Shown here: positions 9,609 through 18,024 of the stretch, piece by piece | Layout: each line of letters starts with the position of its first letter | Numbering within the stretch: the first letter of the stretch is position 1 | Assembly: GCF_000374645.1 (NCBI RefSeq) | Contig: NZ_KB894815.1 | Span: 1-64,000, forward strand | Direction of reading: 5' to 3' | Source: Arhodomonas aquaeolei DSM 8974 | GTDB lineage: Bacteria > Pseudomonadota > Gammaproteobacteria > Nitrococcales > Nitrococcaceae | DNA length: 64,000 nucleotides | Made by a program: the position numbers and the translations under genes | Notes under the pieces: model-generated | Told to the model about the DNA's origin: nothing | Seen by the model: only the letters and a program-made list of their open reading frames with translations | Database searches by the model: none

Positions 9609-10847
9609 ATGGCAATGGACGTAATTACCGGAAACGGATCACAATCGGGGCTGTTTCGCGCTAGAGTAAGGGCTTTGCCGCAGATCCTCAGGGAGAGCCC
9701 GGTGCGAAATCCCAATCGCGTGCTGATCTGGATGAGCGTTTTCCTGCTCGGCGTTGCGGTGGCCTGCGCCCTCCTCGCCGGCCCGCTGCGCAGCGCGTTC
9801 ATGGCGAACGCCGTGTTCAACGGCCTGATCCTCGGTGTCCTCGCCATCGGCATCCTGATCAACTTCCGCCAGGTCCTGATTCTCGGCCCGGAGGTCTCCT
9901 GGATCGAGGCCTTCCGCCGCGCCGACCGCGAGAACCCGCCGGAACCGCCGCGCTCGGGGCTGCTCGGCTCCATGGCACGGATGCTCACCGGCCGCCACGG
10001 CGACCGCTTCAGCCTGTCCACGATGTCGATGCGCACGCTGCTGGACGCGATCCGCTCCCGGCTGGACGAGCAGCGCGACCTCTCGCGCTACATGATCGGG
10101 CTGCTGGTCTTCCTCGGGCTGCTCGGCACCTTCTGGGGCCTGCTCGACACTCTGCGCGCGGTGGGCGGGGTGATCTCCTCGCTGTCGATCGAGGGCCGTG
10201 ACGCCGCGGCGGTGTTCGCCGAGCTCAAGAACGGCCTCCAGCAGCCCCTCTCGGGCATGGGCACGGCGTTCAGCTCGTCGCTGTTCGGCCTCGCCAGCGC
10301 CCTGGTGCTCGGCTTCATCGACCTGCAGAGCGGCTACGCCCAGAACCGGTTCTACAACGATCTCGAGGAGTGGCTGTCCGGGCAGACCAAGCTCGGCAGC
10401 GGCGGGGCCGGCGGTGACGGCGAGGGTAACGTCCCCGCCTACATCCAGGCGCTGCTGGAGCAGACCGCGGACAGCCTGGACAAGCTCCAGCGCATCATGG
10501 CCCGGGGCGAGGAGGAGCGGCGCAACTCGGAGGGCCGGCTCACCGAGCTCACCCAGGAGATCGCCAACCTCGCCGAGCAGTCCCGCGGCGAGCAGCGCGG
10601 GCTGATGAATCTCACCCGGACCCAGGCGGAGCTGCAGGGGGTGCTGCAGAACCTGGCGGATGTCACCGGCAGCAACGAGGCCCACGAGCGCGAGGTCCGG
10701 GACAACCTGCGCCACATCGCCGGCAGCCTGGACCAGCTCCGCCAGGGCCTCGCCGGGGACCGCGAGCACGTGGTCAACGAGCTGCGCGAGGAGCTGCGGC
10801 TGCTCACGCGCACCCTCGCGCACTTCCGTGACGACCGCCAGGGTTAG
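9609..10847 (+). CDS. MotA/TolQ/ExbB-like proton-channel subunit with long coiled-coil tail
   Basis: A 412-residue protein with four membrane helices (about 38-60, 68-90, 158-182, 220-245) matching the MotA/TolQ/ExbB channel fold, followed by a cytoplasmic helical coiled coil from about 285 to the end. ATG 9609 is chosen because GCGAGG lies upstream; the open frame reaches back to 9537. The next gene starts five bases after the stop and encodes the matching MotB-like partner. No flagellar, Tol or Ton genes are near, so it is a stand-alone motor pair of unknown output. Confidence 0.85.
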   Translation: MAMDVITGNGSQSGLFRARVRALPQILRESPVRNPNRVLIWMSVFLLGVAVACALLAGPLRSAFMANAVFNGLILGVLAIGILINFRQVLILGPEVSWIEAFRRADRENPPEPPRSGLLGSMARMLTGRHGDRFSLSTMSMRTLLDAIRSRLDEQRDLSRYMIGLLVFLGLLGTFWGLLDTLRAVGGVISSLSIEGRDAAAVFAELKNGLQQPLSGMGTAFSSSLFGLASALVLGFIDLQSGYAQNRFYNDLEEWLSGQTKLGSGGAGGDGEGNVPAYIQALLEQTADSLDKLQRIMARGEEERRNSEGRLTELTQEIANLAEQSRGEQRGLMNLTRTQAELQGVLQNLADVTGSNEAHEREVRDNLRHIAGSLDQLRQGLAGDREHVVNELREELRLLTRTLAHFRDDRQG

Positions 10848-10852
10848 CGGCG

Positions 10853-12172
10853 ATGTTCGGGGGTAGCCGCCGGGGTCGCAACGCGGTCAACATCTGGCCC
10901 GGCTTCGTCGACGCGCTCGCCACGATCCTGCTGGCGTTCGTGTTCGTGCTCATGCTCTTCGTGGTGACGCAGTTCTACCTCAGCGACGCGCTCTCGGGTA
11001 AGAGCCGCGCGCTGCAGCGCCTGCAGGACGATGTCGAGCGCCTCGCCGAGGAGCTGTCGATGGAGCGGGGCAAGCGCGAGCACCTGCAGGAGCGCATGTC
11101 CAGCGTCTACAATGAACTGCACACCACGCTGTCCGAGCGCGATTCCCTCGCCGAGTCCCTCAAGCAGGCGCAGGGCGATAAAGAGCAGCTTAAAAGCGAG
11201 CTCGCGGAGAAGGATAAGGCCCTGGAGGTCAGCCGCGAGAAGCTCAAGGTGCGGCTCACCGAGCTGGCCTCGCTGCAGGCGGATATCGACACCCTGCGCA
11301 AGGTGCGCAAGCGCCTGGAGGAGGAGGTCGGGGCCCTCTCCGGCAAGCTCGGCGATACCGAGCAGAGCCTGACCCAGGCCCGCGACCGCAGCAAGGCGCT
11401 GTCCGCGGAGCTCGCGGACGCCAAGGAGCGCACCCATCTCGCCCAGAAGGCCATCGAGGAGCGCACCATGCGCATCCGCGACCTGGTCGCCGAGATCGAC
11501 GAGCGCGATCAGGCGCTGTCTGAGCAGAAGGGGCTTACCGCGGACGCGGAGACCCGTATCGAGCGCCTGCGCAACGAGCTGCGTGCGCTGCGCGACCAGA
11601 TCCAGCGCGTCGCCCGGGCGCTGTCCGTCTCCCAGGAGACCGTCAGCGAACAGCGCACCCGGATCGAGGACCTGGGCGAGCGGTTGAACCTGGCCCTGGC
11701 CGAGCGCGTCGAGAAGCTCTCGCGCTACCGCTCCGAGTTCTTCGGACGGCTGCGCGAGGTCCTCGGCGACATCCAGCAGATCCGGATCGTCGGCGACCGC
11801 TTCATGTTCCAGTCGGAGCTGTTCTTCGACAGCGGCTCGGCGCAGATCGGGGCGGACGGACAGGACAAGCTGCGCCAGCTCGCGGACGTGCTCAAGCAGG
11901 TGGCGCAGCGCATCCCCGGGGACATCCCCTGGGTGCTGCAGGTGGAGGGCCATACCGACCGCAGGCCCATCAACACCGAGCGCTTCCCCTCCAACTGGGA
12001 GCTGTCCACCGCGCGGGCGACCAACATCGTCCACTTCCTGATCGATCAGGGCATCCCCGCGGAGCGCCTCGCGGCGGCGGGTTACGGCGAGTACCAGCCG
12101 CTGACCGAGGGGGATTCGCCGGAGGCGATGGCGCGCAACCGGCGCATCGAGCTCAAGCTGACCCGGCGCTGA
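10853..12172 (+). CDS. MotB-like stator protein with long coiled coil and OmpA peptidoglycan-binding domain
   Basis: A 439-residue protein. One N-terminal membrane helix contains PGFVDALATILLAFVFVLM, with Asp20 placed like the proton-carrying Asp of MotB. A very long periplasmic coiled coil (about 45-280) follows, then an OmpA-like domain (about 310-437) with VEGHTDRRP and ARNRRIELKL. It would couple proton flow with the MotA-like protein to the cell wall. The coiled coil is unusually long for a flagellar MotB. Confidence 0.88.
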   Translation: MFGGSRRGRNAVNIWPGFVDALATILLAFVFVLMLFVVTQFYLSDALSGKSRALQRLQDDVERLAEELSMERGKREHLQERMSSVYNELHTTLSERDSLAESLKQAQGDKEQLKSELAEKDKALEVSREKLKVRLTELASLQADIDTLRKVRKRLEEEVGALSGKLGDTEQSLTQARDRSKALSAELADAKERTHLAQKAIEERTMRIRDLVAEIDERDQALSEQKGLTADAETRIERLRNELRALRDQIQRVARALSVSQETVSEQRTRIEDLGERLNLALAERVEKLSRYRSEFFGRLREVLGDIQQIRIVGDRFMFQSELFFDSGSAQIGADGQDKLRQLADVLKQVAQRIPGDIPWVLQVEGHTDRRPINTERFPSNWELSTARATNIVHFLIDQGIPAERLAAAGYGEYQPLTEGDSPEAMARNRRIELKLTRR

Positions 12173-12193
12173 GGGGGCGCCCGTCCCCCGCGC

Positions 12194-13111
12194 TCACCCC
12201 GCCCCGCCCACGTGCGGGTGCCGCCGGGCGAGGGCGAGCACGCCGGCGAGGCTGGCGTCCGCCGCTGCGACGGGGCGGACGCTGAGACCGAAGTGCCCGA
12301 GCGCGGCCTCGTAGCGTGGCCGCAGGTGTCCGTCCGCGACCAGCACCACCTCGTCGGGGGCGTAGAGCCCGCGCATGCCCAGGATCTCGTGACCGATGAG
12401 CAGTCCCGAGACGTAGTCGCGGATGCCGGTGGCGGCGAGCCCGCCGTAGAGCCAGCGGCTGCGGGCGGTAAAGAGCTGGTGCCCGAGGCCGCCGCGACGC
12501 CCGGATTCCGTGAGGCCCAGGCGGAAGGCGTCGTCGTCGGGGGTGTCGCTGTCCGCCGCGGGCGCGCCGACGATCGTGTGCCGGGTCACCGCCTCGAACA
12601 GCTCGCCGGTCATTACCGTTGCGAAGTGGCGGAGCGTGCCGTCGTCGACGCGGGCCCACTTGCTGTGGGTGCCCGGCAGGCAGAGCGTCGCGTCGCCGCG
12701 CGCCGCCAGCGCCAGCGCGCCGAGGATCTGGACCTCCTCGCCACGCATCACGTCCACGTGGCCGCCGTCGCCGTGCACGCGCACGCCGGGCACCAGCCAG
12801 GTGTTGTCGAGCCCGGGGGCGGCGGTCAGTCCATCGGCGAGGTCGCCGGCGGTGACCGGCAGCGCCGGCTGCGGGGCCTCGTGCCAGCCCTGGCGCGCGC
12901 CCACCATGCCGGCGAGGTAGACGGGTACGGCGCCGTCCTCGCGCCAGTCGCCGAGGCGTTCGCGGCAGTAGTCGGCGAAGGACCCGCCGGCGAGCTCGCG
13001 CATGCCCCGGCCCGCGGCGATCCGCTCGAGACACGCACCGCTGTCCGCGTCCACCAGGTAGGCGCGGAACGCGGTGGTGCCCCAGTCGACGACGATGATC
13101 CGCCCGCTCAT
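12194..13111 (-). CDS. dgoK: 2-dehydro-3-deoxygalactonokinase
   Basis: A 305-residue DgoK-family kinase: starts VVDWGTTAFRAYLVD (phosphate-binding loop), then RGMRELAGG, LAGMVGARQGWHEAP and LCLPGTHSKWARVDDG. It phosphorylates 2-keto-3-deoxygalactonate to the 6-phosphate for the adjacent aldolase. The ATG overlaps the stop of the aldolase gene in an ATGA, so the two are translationally coupled. Last gene of the IclR-aldolase-kinase unit, convergent with the MotB-like gene. Confidence 0.93.
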   Translation of the reverse strand: MSGRIIVVDWGTTAFRAYLVDADSGACLERIAAGRGMRELAGGSFADYCRERLGDWREDGAVPVYLAGMVGARQGWHEAPQPALPVTAGDLADGLTAAPGLDNTWLVPGVRVHGDGGHVDVMRGEEVQILGALALAARGDATLCLPGTHSKWARVDDGTLRHFATVMTGELFEAVTRHTIVGAPAADSDTPDDDAFRLGLTESGRRGGLGHQLFTARSRWLYGGLAATGIRDYVSGLLIGHEILGMRGLYAPDEVVLVADGHLRPRYEAALGHFGLSVRPVAAADASLAGVLALARRHPHVGGAG

Positions 13112-13749
13112 TGCCCCTCTCCCCTGACGCGCCGGTATTCGGTGACGATGTCCCGGGCGGCGGCACCCACCTCCACTGCCGGGCGCCCGGCGCGATAGAC
13201 GTCCCCGCCGATGCCGTAACCTGCCGCCCCGGCGGCATGGAAGTTGGCCAGGTTCTGCGCGTTGACCCCACCGACCACGAACACCGGCAGCGCCGGGGGC
13301 AGCACCGCACGCACGTCCCGGAGATAGCCCGGGCCCAGGCGCGCGGCGGGGAAGAGCTTGAGCGCCGAGGCGCCGTGGCGCGCGGCGAGCAGCGCCTCGG
13401 TGGGCGTCATGCAGCCGATCAGGCTGGTCAGCCCCTCGCGCGAGGCGGCGTCGATCACCGCCGGGTCGGTGTTCGGGGTGACCATTAGCGGCAGTGCCAT
13501 CGAGGCGAGGCGGGTGACCGAGCCGGTGTCGAGTACCGTCCCCGCGCCCACCAGGGTCTGAACCGGGCAGTGGGCGCGCAGCCGGCGCAGGCTCTCCCAT
13601 GGCTGCGGGGAGTTGAGGGTGACCTCGAGCATGCCGAAGCCGGCGTCGATCAGCGCGTCGGCGACCGACTCGCATTCGTCCGGCGTGATGCCGCGCAGGA
13701 TGGCCACCAGCGGGCGTTCGGCGAGTGCGTCCTGAAAGCGTGGATCCAT
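13108..13749 (-). CDS. dgoA: KDPG/KDPGal aldolase (2-dehydro-3-deoxy-6-phosphogalactonate aldolase)
   Basis: A 213-residue class I aldolase: VAILRGITPDE, EVTLNSPQPWES, VGAGTVLD, VTPNTDP, and the Schiff-base lysine in ALKLFPAARLGP. It splits the 6-phosphate product of DgoK to pyruvate and glyceraldehyde 3-phosphate. The DgoK neighbour favours the galactonate name, but activity on the gluconate epimer is also possible since kdgK is divergent nearby. ATG 13749 is chosen by homology of the MDPRFQDAL start; the frame is open further upstream. Confidence 0.9.
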   Translation of the reverse strand: MDPRFQDALAERPLVAILRGITPDECESVADALIDAGFGMLEVTLNSPQPWESLRRLRAHCPVQTLVGAGTVLDTGSVTRLASMALPLMVTPNTDPAVIDAASREGLTSLIGCMTPTEALLAARHGASALKLFPAARLGPGYLRDVRAVLPPALPVFVVGGVNAQNLANFHAAGAAGYGIGGDVYRAGRPAVEVGAAARDIVTEYRRVRGEGQ

Positions 13750-13784
13750 GACCGTCTCCTGAGGGGCCCCGGCCGTGCCCGTCG

Positions 13785-14606
13785 TTACCCGGGCCGCCCG
13801 GGCCGGTCTTCGTGGCCGGGTGGTGACATCAGCAGGCCGGCCGCCTCGCAGGCGGTACGTATCGGCCCGGCATAGCGGTGTGCCCAGTCGTCGCCGAGCC
13901 GGTAGCGGGGCACGCTCACGCTGACCGAGGCGAGCGGCTGTCCGTCCACGCCGTAGAGCGCCCGACCGAAGCACACGATGCCGGGCTCGTTCTCCTCGTC
14001 GTCGACGGCATAGCCCTGCGCCCGCACCGTTTCCAGCGCCGCCCGCAGCGCCGGCAGGCCGGTCACGGTGTTGGCGGTCATTGGCTCCAGGGCGAGCCGT
14101 CCGGCGTAGCGATCGAGGGCCTCCGGTGCCAGTGCGGCGAGGAAGGCCTTGCCCACGGCGGAGGCGTGCATGTGCACCTGATTGCCCACCATGGACGCCA
14201 TGCGCACCGAGGCCAGGGACTCGACCTTGTCCACGTAGACCATCACGTCGCCCCGGGGCACCGCCAGATGCACGGTCTCGCCGGTGGCGTCGCGGATCGC
14301 CACCAGTGCCTCGCGGGCGCCGCGCGGCAGATCGTTCTGGATACGGCTCTGGTAGCCGAGCCGGGCGAGCTCGGGGCCGAGGAGGTAGCCGCCGTGGAGC
14401 GGGTCGCGGACGACGAAACGCTCGCCCTCGAGGGCGCCGAGCAGGCGGTACAGCGTCGCCCGCGGAAGCGCGCTCGCCCGCTGGATGTCCTTCAGGCGTG
14501 CGGGTCCGGGTAGCGCCGCGATGGTCTGGAGCAGGCGTAGCCCCTTGACGAAGGTCGCCGCCCCCCGCGTCGCGGAAGCACTGTCCTGTTGTCCGGCTGC
14601 GGTCAT
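13785..14606 (-). CDS. IclR-family transcriptional regulator
   Basis: A 273-residue regulator. Winged HTH at about 15-75 (FVKGLRLLQTIAALPGPARL and ASALPRATLYRLLGALEG), effector-binding IclR domain at about 90-260. It lies 35 bases upstream of dgoA on the same strand and divergent from kdgK, so it most likely controls keto-deoxy-sugar acid use, with a KDG/KDGal type effector (inference). Confidence 0.9.
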   Translation of the reverse strand: MTAAGQQDSASATRGAATFVKGLRLLQTIAALPGPARLKDIQRASALPRATLYRLLGALEGERFVVRDPLHGGYLLGPELARLGYQSRIQNDLPRGAREALVAIRDATGETVHLAVPRGDVMVYVDKVESLASVRMASMVGNQVHMHASAVGKAFLAALAPEALDRYAGRLALEPMTANTVTGLPALRAALETVRAQGYAVDDEENEPGIVCFGRALYGVDGQPLASVSVSVPRYRLGDDWAHRYAGPIRTACEAAGLLMSPPGHEDRPGRPG

Positions 14607-14679
14607 CCGGTGTCGTTCCTGTTGCCGGTTTGACGGCCCGTCCTGATGCTGCCTATGGTCTTAATATCCGGGCTTTTTG

Positions 14680-14692
14680 TCCATATTATGGA
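14680..14692. promoter_or_regulatory. Palindrome TCCATATTATGGA, candidate IclR operator
   Basis: A perfect 13-base palindrome (TCCATA-T-TATGGA) in an AT-rich patch between the divergent IclR gene and kdgK, in otherwise GC-rich DNA. Its position, 74 bases upstream of the IclR start and 124 upstream of kdgK, suits control of both directions. Binding is inferred, not shown. Confidence 0.5.
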
Positions 14693-14816
14693 TACCCGGC
14701 GCCGGCGCTCTGGCCGGTCCGGGGGTGCAGCGGGGGGAGTGGTTCCAATGACCGTTGACGATCGGGTGAAGGGCCAGCGCCGGGCGGCGTCAGCCGTTGG
14801 CGGCGGCTGACGCGCC

Positions 14817-15737
14817 ATGGTGGACATCGTCTGTCTCGGAGAGCCGCTGCTGGAGCTCAGCGAGCGTCCCGGCGACGGCGGGACGTGGTTCCTCCAGGGT
14901 TACGGCGGCGATACCTCGAACTGCGCGATCGCCGCGGCGCGCCAGGAGGCCGCGGTCGGGTATCTCACCGCCCTCGGCGACGACGGCTTCGGGCGGGCGT
15001 TCCTCGATCTGTGGGCGGCGGAGGGCGTGGACGCCAGTGCGGTGGCCGTGGACCGGGATGCGCACACCGGCGTCTATTTCATCCGTTACCGCGACGGTGA
15101 GCACGTGTTCAGCTACCTCCGCCAGGGTTCGGCGGCCAGCCGGCTGGGCCCGGACGACCTGCCCCTCGACTACATCCGTGCCGCCAGGGTGCTGCACGTC
15201 TCGGGCATCAGCCAGGCCATCAGCTCCAAGGCCTGTGACGCCGTGTTCGCGGCCATGGCGGCGGCGCGCGAGGCCGGCGTGACGGTGAGCTACGACACCA
15301 ACCTGCGCCTCAAGCTCTGGCCGCTCGCCCGGGCCCGTGCGGTGATCCATGCCGCCATGCGCGAGGCGGACATCGCCCTGCCGGGCCTGGAGGACGCGCG
15401 CCGGCTTACCGGGCTGACGGACCCCGATGCGGTGGTGGACTTCTACGCGGGGCTCGGGCCCCGCGTCGTGGCCCTGAAAATGGGGCGCGAGGGGGTGCTG
15501 GTCGCCGCGGACGGCGAGCGCGTGCACTGCCCGGCGCATCCCGTGGCACAGGTGGACGCCGCCGGCGCCGGCGATGCCTTCGACGGGGCGTTCCTCGCCG
15601 GGATCGTGCGCGGGGCCCGGCCGGAGGCGGCGGCCCGGTACGCCAACGTCGCCGCGGCGCTGTCCACGCTGGGGCGGGGCGCGGTGGCGCCGATACCCCG
15701 CCGCGCCGCCGTGGAGGCGGCCCTGGACGGCGCCTGA
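14817..15737 (+). CDS. kdgK: 2-dehydro-3-deoxygluconokinase, PfkB family
   Basis: A 306-residue PfkB sugar kinase. It has the N-terminal GYGGDTSNCAIAAAR, the substrate-lid GDDGFGRAF, FSYLRQGSAASRL typical of KdgK, and the C-terminal anion hole AAGAGDAFDGAFLAG with the catalytic Asp. It makes 2-keto-3-deoxy-6-phosphogluconate. Divergent from the IclR gene and complementary to dgoA-dgoK, so both C4 epimers of the keto-deoxy acid can be handled. The ribosome binding site is weak. Confidence 0.9.
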   Translation: MVDIVCLGEPLLELSERPGDGGTWFLQGYGGDTSNCAIAAARQEAAVGYLTALGDDGFGRAFLDLWAAEGVDASAVAVDRDAHTGVYFIRYRDGEHVFSYLRQGSAASRLGPDDLPLDYIRAARVLHVSGISQAISSKACDAVFAAMAAAREAGVTVSYDTNLRLKLWPLARARAVIHAAMREADIALPGLEDARRLTGLTDPDAVVDFYAGLGPRVVALKMGREGVLVAADGERVHCPAHPVAQVDAAGAGDAFDGAFLAGIVRGARPEAAARYANVAAALSTLGRGAVAPIPRRAAVEAALDGA

Positions 15738-15747
15738 GGCCGGGGCG

Positions 15748-16251
15748 TCACGGCGTGGCCGCGGTGCCCACCCGGTCGAGAAACCGCGCGAACAGCGCGG
15801 CGATGTCGTCGATCACCTCCGAGAGGCCGTGGTCGCCGTCGAGCACGTGCAGCCGCCCCCGGCAGGCCCCGGTGTAGCGCACGCTGTGCGCCGGCGGGAT
15901 CAGCTCGTCGCGCCAGCCGTGCACCACCTCCACGTCGCCGGCGTGGGGCGTGACGTCTCCCTCGTAGCCTGGCAGGTAGAACGCCGGCGCCATCAGGAAC
16001 AGCCCCGCCGGCCGCAGCGCGGCGCTCGCCGCGGCGGCCACGTAGCCGCCCATGCTTGAGCCCACCAGCACCAGCGGACCCTCCGGCCGCGGCTGGGCGA
16101 GGAGATGGCGCACGCGCTCGTCCGGGTCCCGGGTGTGGCGGTAGTCGATGCTGGTTACCGTCGCACCCGCGGCCCGGGTGACCTCGGCCAGCCGGGTTAT
16201 CTTCAAGCCCCAGGGGCCGCTCTCCTGGCCGTGGTTGAACCAGACCTCCAT
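15748..16251 (-). CDS. Alpha/beta hydrolase (YqiA/YcfP-like small esterase)
   Basis: A 167-residue serine hydrolase: early FNHGQESGPWGLK, nucleophile elbow VGSSMGGYVAAAA (Ser near 71), acid region VVHGWRDELIP and the terminal catalytic His in LDGDHGLSE. Lacks a signal peptide, so it acts in the cytoplasm; substrate unknown. The start overlaps the stop of the DUF2237 gene by one base (TGATG), so the pair is coupled. An in-frame GTG lies immediately upstream. Confidence 0.8.
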   Translation of the reverse strand: MEVWFNHGQESGPWGLKITRLAEVTRAAGATVTSIDYRHTRDPDERVRHLLAQPRPEGPLVLVGSSMGGYVAAAASAALRPAGLFLMAPAFYLPGYEGDVTPHAGDVEVVHGWRDELIPPAHSVRYTGACRGRLHVLDGDHGLSEVIDDIAALFARFLDRVGTAATP

Positions 16252-16625
16252 CACGACAGGTCCAGCGCGTAGGGCTTGAGGGTCTCCAGCGCCACCACCT
16301 CCAGGGCGGCCTCGTCGCTGGCAAGCAGTCGCACCCGCGGCGCGCAACCGGCCTCGTGGGCCTCCAGCCAACGCGCCGCGCACAGGCACCACTGCTCGCC
16401 CGCGGACAGCCCCGGGAAGCCGAGCGCCGGCCGGGGCGTGGACAGGTCGTTGCCGCGGCCGGCGCTGAAGGAGAGGAACTCGTCGGTGAGGGTGGCGCAC
16501 ACCGCGTGGACGCCCGCGTCGTCGGCGCCGACGCGGCAGTAGCCGTCGCGGTAAAAGCCCGTGACGGGGTCGCTGCAGCAGGCCTCCAGTGAGGTGCCGA
16601 GCACGTTTCTACGGGTCTCCAGCAT
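16251..16625 (-). CDS. DUF2237 family protein
   Basis: A 124-residue protein matching DUF2237: NVLGTSLEACCSDPVTGFYR near the start, then VCATLTDEFLSFSAGRGNDL, STPRPALGFPGL, and GEQWCLCAARW. Function is unknown; the conserved cysteines suggest metal or redox roles. An AGAGG lies upstream of ATG 16625. It is co-translated with the downstream hydrolase. Confidence 0.9.
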   Translation of the reverse strand: MLETRRNVLGTSLEACCSDPVTGFYRDGYCRVGADDAGVHAVCATLTDEFLSFSAGRGNDLSTPRPALGFPGLSAGEQWCLCAARWLEAHEAGCAPRVRLLASDEAALEVVALETLKPYALDLS

Positions 16626-16894
16626 GGAACAGGAACCTCTTCGTCCTGGGTGTTGTCGGCCATTGTAGGACGCTGGAAGTGAAATGCGCACGGCGGCACG
16701 AGCCGTCGCCGGGGACGGGCACAGGGAGGTGCCCGGAGCCCGGTGGATATCTTTCCCTCCTGTAAAGTCGGCGCCATGCCGATTACCCTTGTTTCGGCCC
16801 GGTTCGCCGGGCCGCACTTTTTTCCCGGCAGCACCGCGGGTGTCCGCCTGTGGGAGATACATGACGCCTGGATGGCAAACGGGAGGATCGTCGC

Positions 16895-18001
16895 TTGCGC
16901 CTGCTCCATACCGCCGACTGGCAGATCGGCAAGGGCTTCGGCCGGATCGCCGGCGATGCCGGGGCGCTGCTGCGCGAGCAGCGCTACGCCGTGATCCGCC
17001 GTATCGCCGCGCTCGCCGGCGAGCATCGGGCGGAGGCCGTGCTCGTCGCCGGCGACGTCTTCGACAGCCAGACCCTGCCCGACGCCGCGCTGCGCCGGAC
17101 CATGGAGGCGATGGCCGAGTGGCCCGGCCCCTGGGTGCTGCTGCCCGGGAATCACGACGCCGCCCTCGCCGAGAGCGTGTGGACGCGCGTCGAGCGCCTC
17201 GGCTGCCGGCCGGCCAACGTCCACGCCGCCCTGACCCCCGAGCCGGTGGTCCTCGCCGGCGGCCGTCTCGCCGTGCTGCCTGCGCCGCTGCGGCGCCGCC
17301 ACGAGCCCGGTGACGTCACCGACTGGTTCGACACCGCGGCCACCCCGGCGGGAGCGGTGCGTGTCGGTCTCGCCCATGGCAGCCTGCGCAATCGCCTGCC
17401 CGAGGCCGCGGAGGCCCACAACCCCATCGCCGAGGACCGCGCCGTGACCGCCGGCCTGGACTATCTGGCCCTCGGCGACTGGCACGGGACCCTGGAGATC
17501 GCCGAGCGCACCTGGTACGCCGGCACCCCGGAGACGGACAACTTCCGCAGCCGCGACCCGGGGCACGTCCTGCGGGTGGAGCTCTCGAGCGGTGCGGCGC
17601 CGGCGGTCACGCCCCTGCCTACGAGCCACTACCACTGGCACGAGTGGCGGCAGGACCTCACCGGTGAGGGCGCCCTGCAGGCACTGGAGGACCGGCTCGC
17701 CGGCCTGTCCGCGCCGCTGGAGTGCCACGTCCTGCGTCTTGTGCTCGCCGGCGGTGTCGACCTCGCGACCCGCTCCGCGCTGGACGAGCTGTTGGGGCGC
17801 TGGCAGGCGCGGCTCGCGTACCTGGAATGGGACGACACCGCGCTGCGCCCGGAGGCCACCGACGCGGACCTTGCCGCCTTCGAGGGCAGCGGTTTCGTCG
17901 CCGACGCGCTGGCCGCGCTGCGAGAACGCCAGGCCAACGGCGAGGCGTACGCCGCGGAGGCGGTGCAGCGGCTCTACGCCGCCTACCACGAGCTGCGCTG
18001 A
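16895..18001 (+). CDS. SbcD/Mre11-like DNA repair exonuclease
   Basis: A 368-residue calcineurin-type phosphoesterase with all Mre11 motifs: LLHTADWQIGK, VAGDVFDSQTLPD, LPGNHD, LAHGSLRNRL and LALGDWHG. The TTG start at 16895 has GGGAGG eight bases upstream and matches the family's N-terminus exactly. It forms an operon with the SbcC-like ATPase 23 bases downstream; together they would process DNA ends. The set is closest in layout to YhaO-type subunits. Confidence 0.9.
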   Translation: MRLLHTADWQIGKGFGRIAGDAGALLREQRYAVIRRIAALAGEHRAEAVLVAGDVFDSQTLPDAALRRTMEAMAEWPGPWVLLPGNHDAALAESVWTRVERLGCRPANVHAALTPEPVVLAGGRLAVLPAPLRRRHEPGDVTDWFDTAATPAGAVRVGLAHGSLRNRLPEAAEAHNPIAEDRAVTAGLDYLALGDWHGTLEIAERTWYAGTPETDNFRSRDPGHVLRVELSSGAAPAVTPLPTSHYHWHEWRQDLTGEGALQALEDRLAGLSAPLECHVLRLVLAGGVDLATRSALDELLGRWQARLAYLEWDDTALRPEATDADLAAFEGSGFVADALAALRERQANGEAYAAEAVQRLYAAYHELR

Positions 18002-18024
18002 CCGCCACGTCAGGGAGGGACGCA

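Noticed and set aside
9609-12172. Zorya defence system (ZorA/ZorB)
   Set aside because: The MotA/MotB-like pair is present but no ZorC, ZorD or ZorE helicase/nuclease genes accompany it.
17722-18024. Upstream extension of the SbcC-like frame to 17722
   Set aside because: It runs out of frame inside the SbcD-like gene; GTG 18025 has a strong ribosome binding site and the family N-terminus.
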